Of a stretch of DNA of 5,327 nucleotides, positions 1 to 5,327 are shown piece after piece. Both the position numbers and the translations under genes were made by a program. Below the pieces are notes generated by a model. It made no database searches. It saw only the letters and a program-made list of their open reading frames with translations, and was not told the DNA's origin. The stretch is from positions 1 through 5,327 of the forward strand of contig SKWE01000039.1 of the NCBI GenBank assembly GCA_007129055.1. Direction: 5' to 3'. This stretch comes from Syntrophomonadaceae bacterium (GTDB lineage Bacteria > Bacillota > Dethiobacteria > DTU022). Each line of letters begins with the position of its first letter. The stretch's first letter is position 1.

Positions 1-1
1 A

Positions 2-457
2 ATCGAAAAAGCTTCCATGGTAAAACAAACTGCCGACTTATGTTCAAGTACCCTGGGCCAGCAGCTGGCCTGCTGTTTATCAAGAGATAGCTATATAGAC
101 ATGCACACCAGGAAACTTACCGAACTCTATCGCCAAAAAAGGGACACCATGTTAGAATCAATGGAGCGTTGTTTCCCCTCCGGGATCAAGTTTAATAAAC
201 CCAGGGGAGGCTTTTTTGTCTGGGTCACATTCCCCGATCACTACCCCGACAGCAGGGAGTTGCTGCAGCTTGCCCTGGAAAAAAATGTTGCCTTTGTGCA
301 CGGTGAAGGCTTCTTCAGCAACGGGGGCGGTAAAAAGAGTGCCCGCTTTTCATTCAGCCAGCCTTCCACTGAAGAAATTAAGAAAGGGATTAAAACCCTG
401 GGTACAATATTCTATAATATTGAAGGAAACAGCTCTTTGAAAGCGGTCGGCCACTAA
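2..457 (+). CDS. PLP-dependent aminotransferase (class I/II, LysN/MocR-like), C-terminal part only
   Basis: This is the 3' end of a gene that enters the window from the left. The reading frame is open from the first complete codon at base 2 to TAA at 455-457, so the ATG at 17 is almost certainly an internal Met. The visible 151 residues match the small C-terminal domain of fold-type I aminotransferases of the 2-aminoadipate transaminase / MocR-like group. An 'ADLCSSTLGQQ' helix is followed by a 'YRQKRDTML' helix, the 'PRGGFFVWV' strand-turn, 'VAFVHGEGFF', and 'ARFSFS', whose Arg (codon 344-346) is the expected substrate alpha-carboxylate binder. The Schiff-base lysine and most of the PLP site lie upstream, off the window. 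The substrate cannot be told from this part. It may be a stand-alone aminotransferase or the aminotransferase half of a GntR/MocR regulator. Its position before hisH hints at amino-acid metabolism, possibly a HisC-like role, but that is a guess. About 13 residues extend past the conserved domain. The stop codon is only 2 bases before the inverted-repeat element. Confidence 0.85.
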   Translation: MEKASMVKQTADLCSSTLGQQLACCLSRDSYIDMHTRKLTELYRQKRDTMLESMERCFPSGIKFNKPRGGFFVWVTFPDHYPDSRELLQLALEKNVAFVHGEGFFSNGGGKKSARFSFSQPSTEEIKKGIKTLGTIFYNIEGNSSLKAVGH

Positions 458-459
458 AT

Positions 460-488
460 ATTGACAAGGGGACGTACCATTTGTCAAC
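460..488 (+). repeat. Left arm of the element, internally palindromic
   Basis: TTGACAA at 461-467 pairs with TTGTCAA at 481-487 around the centre GGGGACGTACCAT (468-480), giving a 7-bp stem with a 13-base loop. The arm begins with a -35-like TTGACA, but no credible -10 lies 16-18 bases downstream, so I do not call a promoter from it. Confidence 0.75.
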
Positions 489-528
489 ATTTAATAGAGA
501 TGAAAGAGCAAAATTATTATATTATGTG

Positions 529-534
529 TATACT
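529..534 (+). promoter_or_regulatory. Possible -10 hexamer for hisH inside the element spacer
   Basis: TATACT matches 5 of 6 bases of the sigma-A -10 consensus and sits in the AT-rich spacer, about 55 bases before the hisH start. There is no good -35 at the right distance. A chance match in AT-rich DNA is quite possible. Confidence 0.2.
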
Positions 535-546
535 ACAATAAATAAA

Positions 547-575
547 GTTGACAAATGGTACGTCCCCTTGTCAAT
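547..575 (-). repeat. Right arm of the element, inverted copy of the left arm
   Basis: This is a perfect 29-base reverse complement of the left arm with the same internal palindrome: TTGACAA at 548-554 and TTGTCAA at 568-574. It would lie in the hisH leader RNA, ending 14 bases before the start codon and 1 base before the likely ribosome binding site, so folding of this arm could influence hisH translation. Confidence 0.75.
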
Positions 576-576
576 T

Positions 577-584
577 GGTGGGGG
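577..584 (+). promoter_or_regulatory. Probable ribosome binding site of hisH
   Basis: GGTGGGGG, 5 bases before ATG 590, is the only purine/G-rich stretch near the start. It is an imperfect Shine-Dalgarno, unlike the clear AGGAG sites of hisF and pdxS. It supports the start at 590 rather than the in-frame TTG at 548 within the repeat arm. Confidence 0.5.
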
Positions 585-589
585 TTGTG

Positions 590-1222
590 ATGAGCGGAAT
601 TGTAATTGTAGACAGCGGAAGCGCAAACTTAAGAAGTATATTCAAGGCGGCAGAAATGGTATCCCTGAAACCTGTAATATCTAATGATCCGGATATTATC
701 GCCAGGGCAAGAGCAATCATTTTCCCGGGGGTAGGCTTTTTTGATCACGCAGTTGAAGCTTTAAATAAAAATAACCTGGCAGATGCATTGCTGGCGGTTA
801 TAGCAAAAAACAAGCCTTTCCTGGGTATCTGCCTTGGCATGCAGCTTCTGCTTACTGAAAGTGAAGAATCTAAGAATGAAATTTGTTCGGTTAAAGGCTT
901 AGATGCTATTCAGGGTAAGGTTAAGCGTTTTCCCGACACACTACATGTCCCTCATGTAGGCTGGAACCAGGTTGAACCGCTGCAAAACCATCCTCTCTTC
1001 GATTCGCTAAACAGGGGGACCTATTTTTATTTTACCCATTCCTACTATGTGAAGCCTGAGATAAAAGATTACAACCTTGCCCTTACAGACTACGGGTTTC
1101 CCTTCACTTCTGCTGTCATTTCAGGCAATACCTTCGGAGTCCAATTTCACCCAGAAAAGAGTGGCCCGGCAGGCTTGCGCCTTCTCTCTAATTTTGGTAA
1201 GATTATAGCCGATCAGAGCTAA
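590..1222 (+). CDS. hisH: Imidazole glycerol phosphate synthase, glutaminase subunit HisH
   Basis: HisH hydrolyses glutamine and passes ammonia to HisF, which uses it to convert PRFAR into imidazole glycerol phosphate and AICAR in histidine synthesis (cytoplasmic). The 210-residue product has the class I glutamine amidotransferase layout: N-terminal strand with 'NLRSI', the 'PGVG' oxyanion-side loop at 46-49, nucleophile Cys81 in 'GICLGMQ', 'HVGWN' in the middle, 'YFTHSYY', and the His187/Glu189 pair in 'QFHPEKSG'. All three catalytic residues are present and the length is usual for the family. ATG 590 is chosen because the conserved domain begins there. An upstream in-frame TTG at 548 would add 14 residues encoded by the repeat arm. 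The first motif reads D-S-G-S-A-N where many HisH proteins have D-Y-G-x-G-N, a mild divergence. hisF follows after 87 bases, with no hisA between them. Sugar-modifying HisH paralogues exist, but this sequence looks like the canonical histidine enzyme. Confidence 0.95.
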   Translation: MSGIVIVDSGSANLRSIFKAAEMVSLKPVISNDPDIIARARAIIFPGVGFFDHAVEALNKNNLADALLAVIAKNKPFLGICLGMQLLLTESEESKNEICSVKGLDAIQGKVKRFPDTLHVPHVGWNQVEPLQNHPLFDSLNRGTYFYFTHSYYVKPEIKDYNLALTDYGFPFTSAVISGNTFGVQFHPEKSGPAGLRLLSNFGKIIADQS

Positions 1223-1247
1223 CTTATATGATCTGTTGTTAGCAATG

Positions 1248-1275
1248 TTTGCAGCATTAGTTATTTCATTATAAA
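1248..1275 (+). promoter_or_regulatory. Weak candidate promoter ahead of hisF
   Basis: In the AT-rich 87-base hisH-hisF gap, TTTGCA (1248-1253, 4 of 6 to the -35 consensus) and TATAAA (1270-1275, 5 of 6 to the -10 consensus) are 16 bases apart. This could give hisF-pdxS-pdxT their own transcription start, but such matches arise easily in AT-rich sequence. Confidence 0.2.
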
Positions 1276-1309
1276 AATTATTTTCTGTGCATATTAAGGA
1301 GTCCTGGTT

Positions 1310-2101
1310 ATGTTGGCAAAAAGAATAATTCCCTGTCTGGATGTGCGGGATGGCCGGGTAGTTAAAGGCACCCGCTTTGTTGATATCAGGGATGCAGGAG
1401 ATCCAGTGGAACGGGCCAGTTTTTACAACAGCGAAGGCGCTGATGAACTGGTTTTTTTAGATATCACCGCCTCAGTTGAAGGACGCAGGGCAATTGTTGA
1501 TGTGGTACGCAAAACTGCGGAAGTGGTTTTTATACCTTTAACAGTGGGAGGCGGAATAGATTCAACTGACTTTATGGACGAGCTGTTGCAATCGGGAGCT
1601 GACAAAGTATCTTTAAACACAGCTGCATTAAAAAGGCCTGCATTAATCAGCGAAGGGGCCCAAAGATTCGGCAATCAATGCATAGTCATTGCGATTGATG
1701 CCTGCCGCATTAAGGATAAACCTGATACGGAAGAATTAAGATGGGAAGTTTACACACACGGGGGTCGTACGCCAACGGGCCGGGATGCCGTTGAGTGGGC
1801 AGTTGAAGCAGAAAAGCTAGGCGCAGGAGAAATTCTGCTAACTTCAATGGATGCTGACGGCACACAGGATGGCTATGATTTAGATCTCCTGGCTGCTGTA
1901 ACTGGCGCGGTAAAGATACCGGTTATTGCATCGGGTGGAGCTGGCACATTGAAACATATGTATGAAGCACTAACAGCGGGAAATGCACATGCCGTCCTGG
2001 CGGCATCAATATTGCATTACGGCACTTTCAGAATAGCCGAAATCAAAGATTACCTTTCAGAAAAAGGACTGCCGGTAAGACCGGTTGAACACCAGGAATA
2101 A
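1310..2101 (+). CDS. hisF: Imidazole glycerol phosphate synthase, cyclase subunit HisF
   Basis: HisF is the (beta/alpha)8-barrel partner of HisH. It joins ammonia to PRFAR to give imidazole glycerol phosphate and AICAR. The general acid/base pair is visible as Asp11 ('PCLDVRDGRVVKG') and Asp130 ('VIAIDACR'), at the same numbers as in the Thermotoga maritima enzyme. Phosphate-binding glycine loops are at 80-83 (GGGI) and 208-212 (SGGAG). The charged gate at the barrel floor that controls ammonia entry is conserved: Arg5, Glu46, Lys99 and Glu174, the last equivalent to Thermotoga Glu167. 'LLTSMDADGTQDGYD' (176-190) is a family signature. At 263 residues it is slightly longer than the usual ~250, largely through a few extra residues after Asp130. 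AAGGAG at 1296-1301, 8 bases before the ATG, fixes the start. pdxS follows after 26 bases, which suggests co-transcription. AICAR made here can return to purine synthesis. Confidence 0.97.
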   Translation: MLAKRIIPCLDVRDGRVVKGTRFVDIRDAGDPVERASFYNSEGADELVFLDITASVEGRRAIVDVVRKTAEVVFIPLTVGGGIDSTDFMDELLQSGADKVSLNTAALKRPALISEGAQRFGNQCIVIAIDACRIKDKPDTEELRWEVYTHGGRTPTGRDAVEWAVEAEKLGAGEILLTSMDADGTQDGYDLDLLAAVTGAVKIPVIASGGAGTLKHMYEALTAGNAHAVLAASILHYGTFRIAEIKDYLSEKGLPVRPVEHQE

Positions 2102-2112
2102 ATCGTACTGTG

Positions 2113-2119
2113 AGAGGAG
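2113..2119 (+). promoter_or_regulatory. Ribosome binding site that fixes the pdxS start
   Basis: AGAGGAG lies 8 bases before ATG 2128. It favours that ATG over the in-frame GTG at 2110, whose own upstream sequence has no comparable site. The ATG also gives a protein that aligns from residue 1 with known PdxS. Confidence 0.85.
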
Positions 2120-2127
2120 TTTTCAAG

Positions 2128-3012
2128 ATGAAAGAAACGGGAACATTTCGGGTTAAAAAAGGTATGGCCCAGATGCAAAAAGGCGGCGTAATCATGGATG
2201 TTACAACAGTGGAACAGGCCCAGATAGCCGAAAAAGCCGGGGCTGTTGCCGTAATGGCACTTGAGCGCGTACCCGCCGATATCAGGGCAGCAGGCGGCGT
2301 AGCCAGGATGGCCGACCCCGAAATGATAAAAACTATCATGGAAACGGTTACCATACCGGTTATGGCAAAAGTCCGTATTGGCCATATTGCTGAAGCACAG
2401 ATTTTAGAAGAACTCGGTGTAGACTACATTGATGAAAGCGAAGTTCTAACCCCTGCCGATGAGCAATATCATATCAACAAGCATCTATTTAAGGTGCCCT
2501 TTGTTTGCGGCGCAAGAGATTTAGGCGAAGCCCTGCGCCGTATTTCTGAAGGGGCCGCGATGATGAGAACAAAGGGTGAACCGGGCACGGGCAACGTTGT
2601 TGAGGCTGTGCGCCACATGCGCCGGGTGATGGACCAGGTTCGCCAGGTGATCAGCAAGCAGGACGACGAGCTGGTTGTGATGGCCAAGGAGATGGGCGTT
2701 TCGGTTGAACTGCTGAAGGAAGTTCGCGAAGCAGGACGCTTGCCGGTAGTTAATTTTGCTGCGGGAGGGATTGCTTCTCCCGCCGATGCTTCCCTGATGA
2801 TGCAGCTTGGCGCTGATGGTATTTTTGTCGGTTCAGGTATCTTTAAATCAGAGAGCCCGCAAAAAGTTGCTGAGGCAATAGTTAAAGCAACCCTGCATTA
2901 TGATGATCCCAAGGTGCTTGCAGAGGTCTCTGAAGGCTTGGGCGGTGCAATGCCCGGCCTTGAAATGGCCACATTAACAGACGCAGACCGCATGCAGGAA
3001 CGGGGAATATAG
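2128..3012 (+). CDS. pdxS: Pyridoxal 5'-phosphate synthase, lyase/synthase subunit PdxS
   Basis: PdxS builds pyridoxal 5'-phosphate from ribose 5-phosphate, glyceraldehyde 3-phosphate and ammonia supplied by PdxT (the DXP-independent vitamin B6 route). The family forms a dodecamer of (beta/alpha)8 barrels in the cytoplasm. The 294-residue product equals the Bacillus subtilis protein in length. Its active-site residues fall at the same numbers: Asp24 ('GGVIMDV'), Lys81 ('IPVMAKVRIGH', which binds the ribose phosphate covalently) and Lys149 ('RTKGEPGTGN', the second lysine that carries the intermediate). The strongly conserved stretches 'ALERVPADIRAAGGVARM', 'YIDESEVLTPAD' and 'VVNFAAGGIASPADA' are intact, as is the C-terminal 'MQERG'. 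The start is ATG 2128, judged from its ribosome binding site and the family alignment. It sits 26 bases after hisF and 3 bases before pdxT, so coupled expression with pdxT is expected. I see nothing unusual in it. Confidence 0.98.
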   Translation: MKETGTFRVKKGMAQMQKGGVIMDVTTVEQAQIAEKAGAVAVMALERVPADIRAAGGVARMADPEMIKTIMETVTIPVMAKVRIGHIAEAQILEELGVDYIDESEVLTPADEQYHINKHLFKVPFVCGARDLGEALRRISEGAAMMRTKGEPGTGNVVEAVRHMRRVMDQVRQVISKQDDELVVMAKEMGVSVELLKEVREAGRLPVVNFAAGGIASPADASLMMQLGADGIFVGSGIFKSESPQKVAEAIVKATLHYDDPKVLAEVSEGLGGAMPGLEMATLTDADRMQERGI

Positions 3013-3015
3013 TAA

Positions 3016-3597
3016 ATGAAAGTTGGAGTTTTATCTGTCCAGGGCGCCGTATCAGAACACCTGGACCATCTTAGACTTTGCAGCACAGAGGCAGTTGCTG
3101 TAAAAGATGCTCAGAGCCTGGATGAAGTGAGCGGACTGATTTTGCCCGGTGGCGAGAGTACAACTATCGGTAAGCTAATTGATATTTTCGGCCTGGCAGA
3201 TTCAATTCGCCAAAGAACTGAAAATGGCAGTTTGGCGCTTTTCGGTACCTGCGCGGGGATGGTCTTGCTGGCAAATGAAATAACCGACGGCATTTCAAAC
3301 CAACCAAAGCTTGGCCTGATGGATATCGTGGTAAAGCGCAATGCCTTCGGGCGGCAGAGGGAGAGTTTTGAAACTGAACTTGACTTCAAAACTTTTAAGG
3401 AACCGCTTACAGCGGTTTTCATCAGGGCTCCAATCATTTTGAACACGGGATCCGGGGTAGAAGTCCTGGCCCATTTACCGGAAGGAACGGTCGCTGCCAG
3501 GCAGGGCAACCTGCTTGCCACCTCTTTTCATCCCGAGCTAACAAGTGACCTGCGCGTACACCAATTTTTTGTTGAAATGTGCAGAGAAATAGGCTGA
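3016..3597 (+). CDS. pdxT: Pyridoxal 5'-phosphate synthase, glutaminase subunit PdxT
   Basis: PdxT is the glutaminase that docks on PdxS and feeds it ammonia through the barrel. The 193-residue product shows the class I triad: nucleophile Cys79 in 'GTCAGM', and His172 and Glu174 in 'SFHPEL'. The family-specific 'LPGGESTTIGKL' (43-54) carries the glycine-rich loop next to the active site. 'RNAFGRQ' (108-114) and 'FIRAP' (135-139) are also typical of PdxT/SNO proteins. The length is normal. The ATG lies 3 bases after the pdxS stop. The only Shine-Dalgarno-like sequence, GGGGA at 3002-3006, is inside the end of pdxS and rather far upstream, so translation probably depends partly on coupling to pdxS. 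A hairpin terminator follows 20 bases after the stop codon. This is the last gene of the + strand run. Confidence 0.97.
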   Translation: MKVGVLSVQGAVSEHLDHLRLCSTEAVAVKDAQSLDEVSGLILPGGESTTIGKLIDIFGLADSIRQRTENGSLALFGTCAGMVLLANEITDGISNQPKLGLMDIVVKRNAFGRQRESFETELDFKTFKEPLTAVFIRAPIILNTGSGVEVLAHLPEGTVAARQGNLLATSFHPELTSDLRVHQFFVEMCREIG

Positions 3598-3617
3598 GCA
3601 TACAAAAATTGAATATA

Positions 3618-3657
3618 AAAAAGGCGTAACCATTTAGAACATGTGGTACGCCTTTTT
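3618..3657. terminator. Probable bidirectional intrinsic terminator between pdxT and guaA
   Basis: Bases 3618-3632 and 3644-3657 form a stem: five A-T pairs, then GGCGTA with TACGCC, one unpaired A at 3629, then CCA with TGG, around an 11-base loop. On the + strand the hairpin is followed by TTTTT (3653-3657). On the - strand the A tract at 3617-3622 becomes the T tract. It lies 20 bases after the pdxT stop and 46 bases beyond the guaA stop, so one hairpin can end both convergent transcripts. The stem core is GC-rich and stable; the T tracts are short. Confidence 0.85.
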
Positions 3658-3703
3658 ATTAACCTATTCTTATACTGCCACGTTTAAAACCTTTTATAGT
3701 TTC

Positions 3704-5284
3704 TTACTCCCACTCTATTGTTCCGGGAGGCTTGGAGGTTATATCATATACGACTCTTGCCACTTCAGGTATTTCGCCTGTAATCCTAAGCGATGCCTTC
3801 TCAAGCACATCAAAAGGTACTCTGGCCCAATCCGCCGTCATGGCATCTTCAGAAGCAACTGCCCGCAGGGCAATCACCGGTCCGTAATGGCGATCATCGC
3901 CTTTTACCCCCACTACCTGAACATCGGTAAGAACGGCAAAATACTGCCATAGCCCTTCATCAGCGCCGGCTCTCTGTATTTCTTTCCGAAATATAGCATC
4001 CGCCAGCTTTACTATCTCAAGTTTAGCAGCCGTTATATCGCCGATGATCCGCACTGCCAGGCCCGGCCCGGGAAATGGCTGCCTTTTTAAAATCTTATCA
4101 GGCAGGCCCAGTTCAGCACCAACCAGGCGGACTTCATCCTTAAAAAGCTCGCGCAGCGGTTCAACCAGGTCAAACCCCAATTCTTCAGGTAATCCACCCA
4201 CATTATGATGCGATTTAATAACAGCTGCGCCCTGGATCGAACCGCTCTCTATTACATCCGGATATATTGTACCCTGGGCCAGGTAAGTGATATCACCCAT
4301 GGCCAAAGCCTGCCCTTTAAATACATTAATAAACTCTGCACCGATAATCTGTCTTTTTTCTTCAGGGTCCGTTACACCGGCAAGAGCTTCAAGAAACCTT
4401 CTCCTGGCATCGATTAAAATAAATTCGCCCTTCAGGCCTTTCTTATACAGTTTAACTACCTGCTCCGCTTCTTTTAGCCTTAACAGTCCGTGGTCGACAA
4501 AAATGAATACGGCCCGCTCACCCAAAGCCCGGTCAAGCAAAAAGGCAACTACCGAAGAGTCAACCCCTCCGCTTAAGGCACAAACCACTTTTTCTCCCTC
4601 TCCCACAGTCTCTCTAATCTTTTTGACAGCATCGTTCACAAAGCTTCCCGGAGTCCAGTTCTTGCTGCACTGGCAAACTGAAAAAAGAAATTTCTTCAAT
4701 ACATTATTGCCACCGGGGGTATGAAACACTTCCGGGTGAAACTGTACACCGTAAATTTTCCTCTGGTGATCACCAATTGCGGCAACAGTTCCGTTCTCTG
4801 TTTTAGCCAGCACGGTAAATCCCGTTGGTAGTTCACTTACTTCATCCTGATGACTCATCCAGGCGTTGCATGAATCATCCAGGGCAAAAATTTGATCACC
4901 GAAAAGAGGTTCTTTTTCTACAATTTTAAATGAGGTTCTGCCGAATTCAGACCTGCCACCTTTTTCAACTTCGCCACCAAGTTCTTTTGCCATCAGGTGC
5001 ATCCCATAGCATATACCGAGAATGGGAATCCCACTTTTGTAAACTGCAGGATCGCAGCGCGGGGCGTTAACCTGATTTACACTGGCCGGGCTGCCTGACA
5101 GGATTATTCCGGCGGGATAATGCTCAGCAATCTTGGCCCAGGGTGCATTAAATGGCAGCAGTTCGCAAAACACACCGGCTTCTCTAATTCTCCTGGCAAT
5201 GAGCATACTGTACTGTCCGCCGAAATCAAGAATTACAACTTTTTCGCGCAGACTTTCTGAATCTTCATTAAGAAAATGTTTCAT
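3704..5284 (-). CDS. guaA: GMP synthase (glutamine-hydrolysing)
   Basis: GuaA converts XMP, ATP and glutamine into GMP, the last step of guanine nucleotide synthesis. The 526-residue product is full length. Residues 15-205 are the glutaminase domain, with 'ILDFGGQYS', nucleophile Cys92 in 'GICYGMH', and His183/Glu185 in 'QFHPEVFHT'. The ATP-pyrophosphatase domain follows, with the P-loop 'ALSGGVDSS' (SGGVDSS at 238-244), 'FVDHGLLR' and 'LAQGTIYPDVIES'. The C-terminal dimerisation and XMP-binding domain contains 'RQPFPGPGLAVR' and ends in the signature 'KPPGTIEWE'. ATG 5284 is preferred to the GTG at 5290 because AAGGTGA (5297-5291) is 6 bases before the ATG. Two usually conserved glutaminase positions differ: His96 where Gln normally follows the nucleophile loop, and Ser65 in 'LSGSP' where Gly is usual. 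The triad is intact, so the enzyme is probably functional. It is convergent with pdxT and has its own promoter beyond the right edge. Confidence 0.98.
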   Translation of the reverse strand: MKHFLNEDSESLREKVVILDFGGQYSMLIARRIREAGVFCELLPFNAPWAKIAEHYPAGIILSGSPASVNQVNAPRCDPAVYKSGIPILGICYGMHLMAKELGGEVEKGGRSEFGRTSFKIVEKEPLFGDQIFALDDSCNAWMSHQDEVSELPTGFTVLAKTENGTVAAIGDHQRKIYGVQFHPEVFHTPGGNNVLKKFLFSVCQCSKNWTPGSFVNDAVKKIRETVGEGEKVVCALSGGVDSSVVAFLLDRALGERAVFIFVDHGLLRLKEAEQVVKLYKKGLKGEFILIDARRRFLEALAGVTDPEEKRQIIGAEFINVFKGQALAMGDITYLAQGTIYPDVIESGSIQGAAVIKSHHNVGGLPEELGFDLVEPLRELFKDEVRLVGAELGLPDKILKRQPFPGPGLAVRIIGDITAAKLEIVKLADAIFRKEIQRAGADEGLWQYFAVLTDVQVVGVKGDDRHYGPVIALRAVASEDAMTADWARVPFDVLEKASLRITGEIPEVARVVYDITSKPPGTIEWE

Positions 5285-5290
5285 AAGCAC

Positions 5291-5297
5291 TCACCTT
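5291..5297 (-). promoter_or_regulatory. Ribosome binding site that fixes the guaA start
   Basis: On the - strand AAGGTGA stands 6 bases before ATG 5284, good Shine-Dalgarno spacing. The alternative GTG at 5290 would directly abut this site, so the ATG is the better start. The remaining 30 bases to the window edge are AT-rich and too short to call a promoter or riboswitch. Confidence 0.75.
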
Positions 5298-5327
5298 TCC
5301 AGACAATATAGATGATTAATATATTTG

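Larger units (their letters stand above)
460..575. repeat. REPIN-like/MITE-like inverted-repeat element (two 29-bp arms, 58-bp spacer)
   Basis: Bases 460-488 and 547-575 are perfect reverse complements over 29 bp, separated by an AT-rich 58-bp spacer (489-546). Each arm is also a palindrome in itself, TTGACAA and TTGTCAA around a 13-base centre, so the element is a nested pair of inverted palindromes. That is the architecture of REP doublets (REPINs) mobilised by RAYT/Y1-type transposases, and also of some small MITEs. No target-site duplication is visible: the flanks read AAAT on the left and TGGT on the right. That fits Y1 chemistry but does not prove it. The element starts 3 bases after the aminotransferase stop and ends 14 bases before the hisH ATG, so it makes up nearly all of the intergenic DNA. 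In RNA the arms could pair into a long hairpin. No transposase gene lies in the window. Family membership is inferred from structure; only a genome-wide copy search can confirm it. Confidence 0.8.

Noticed and set aside
2..457. Aminotransferase as a truncated pseudogene
   Set aside because: The missing N-terminal part is cut off by the window edge and the frame is open to its first base, so there is no evidence of decay.
461..489. TTGACA at 461 as a promoter -35
   Set aside because: The 16-18 base downstream positions hold no -10-like hexamer; TTGACA is part of the palindrome.
548..589. Upstream TTG start extending HisH by 14 residues
   Set aside because: The extension is encoded by the repeat arm and flank, lacks a ribosome binding site, and the conserved HisH domain begins at ATG 590.
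481..684. 67-residue + strand open frame starting in the left arm
   Set aside because: It starts at a TTG inside the repeat, has no ribosome binding site and overlaps hisH in another frame; its sequence shows no recognisable domain.
1218..1243. GCTAAC/GTTAGC inverted repeat overlapping the hisH stop
   Set aside because: Only 6 bp with a 14-base loop and no T tract, too weak to call a terminator or attenuator.
2110..2127. GTG start extending PdxS by 6 residues
   Set aside because: The strong AGAGGAG site lies inside this extension and serves ATG 2128, which gives the family-standard 294 residues.
2043..2385. Two - strand open frames of 103 and 111 residues across hisF-pdxS
   Set aside because: They are antisense to conserved hisF and pdxS and have no recognisable motif or ribosome binding site.
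3111..3521. 136-residue - strand open frame within pdxT
   Set aside because: It is antisense to pdxT, which has its full set of catalytic motifs; nothing independent supports the reverse frame.
4287..4724. 145-residue + strand open frame within guaA
   Set aside because: It is antisense to a clearly coding, fully conserved guaA region and has low-complexity Ser/Pro-rich composition typical of shadow frames.

Overview
The window reads as ordinary low-to-mid-GC bacterial chromosome, most likely a member of the Bacillota, perhaps an anaerobic Clostridia-type lineage. This is an inference from AGGAG-type ribosome binding sites, tight co-directional gene packing and the glutamine-dependent PdxS/PdxT route to vitamin B6. 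No rRNA or other taxonomic marker is present, so the assignment is tentative.

Layout: (1) 2-457, + strand, the C-terminal part of a fold-type I PLP-dependent aminotransferase whose start lies off the window. (2) 460-575, a 116-bp element made of two perfect 29-bp inverted arms around a 58-bp AT-rich spacer. Each arm is itself a small palindrome. It fills almost the whole gap between the aminotransferase and hisH and resembles a REP doublet (REPIN) or other small non-autonomous mobile element. (3) 590-3597, + strand, hisH, hisF, pdxS and pdxT, closely packed and probably co-transcribed at least from hisF onward. (4) 3618-3657, a hairpin with A and T tracts on its two sides, placed between convergent genes and probably terminating both strands. 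(5) 3704-5284, - strand, a full-length guaA. The last 43 bases hold its ribosome binding site and the start of its upstream region.

How the genes work together: HisH and PdxT are glutaminase subunits that feed ammonia to the (beta/alpha)8-barrel synthases HisF and PdxS. GuaA carries the same class of glutaminase domain fused to a GMP synthetase. The window therefore holds three Cys-His-Glu triad glutamine amidotransferase systems in a row, serving histidine, pyridoxal phosphate and guanine nucleotide synthesis. HisF also releases AICAR, which re-enters purine synthesis upstream of GuaA. hisA, normally found between hisH and hisF, is absent here.

All recognised enzymes look intact, with catalytic residues in the expected places. 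I do not see a previously undescribed enzymatic system. The most notable items are the REPIN-like element directly upstream of hisH, the amidotransferase clustering, and a Gln-to-His change beside the GuaA nucleophile.
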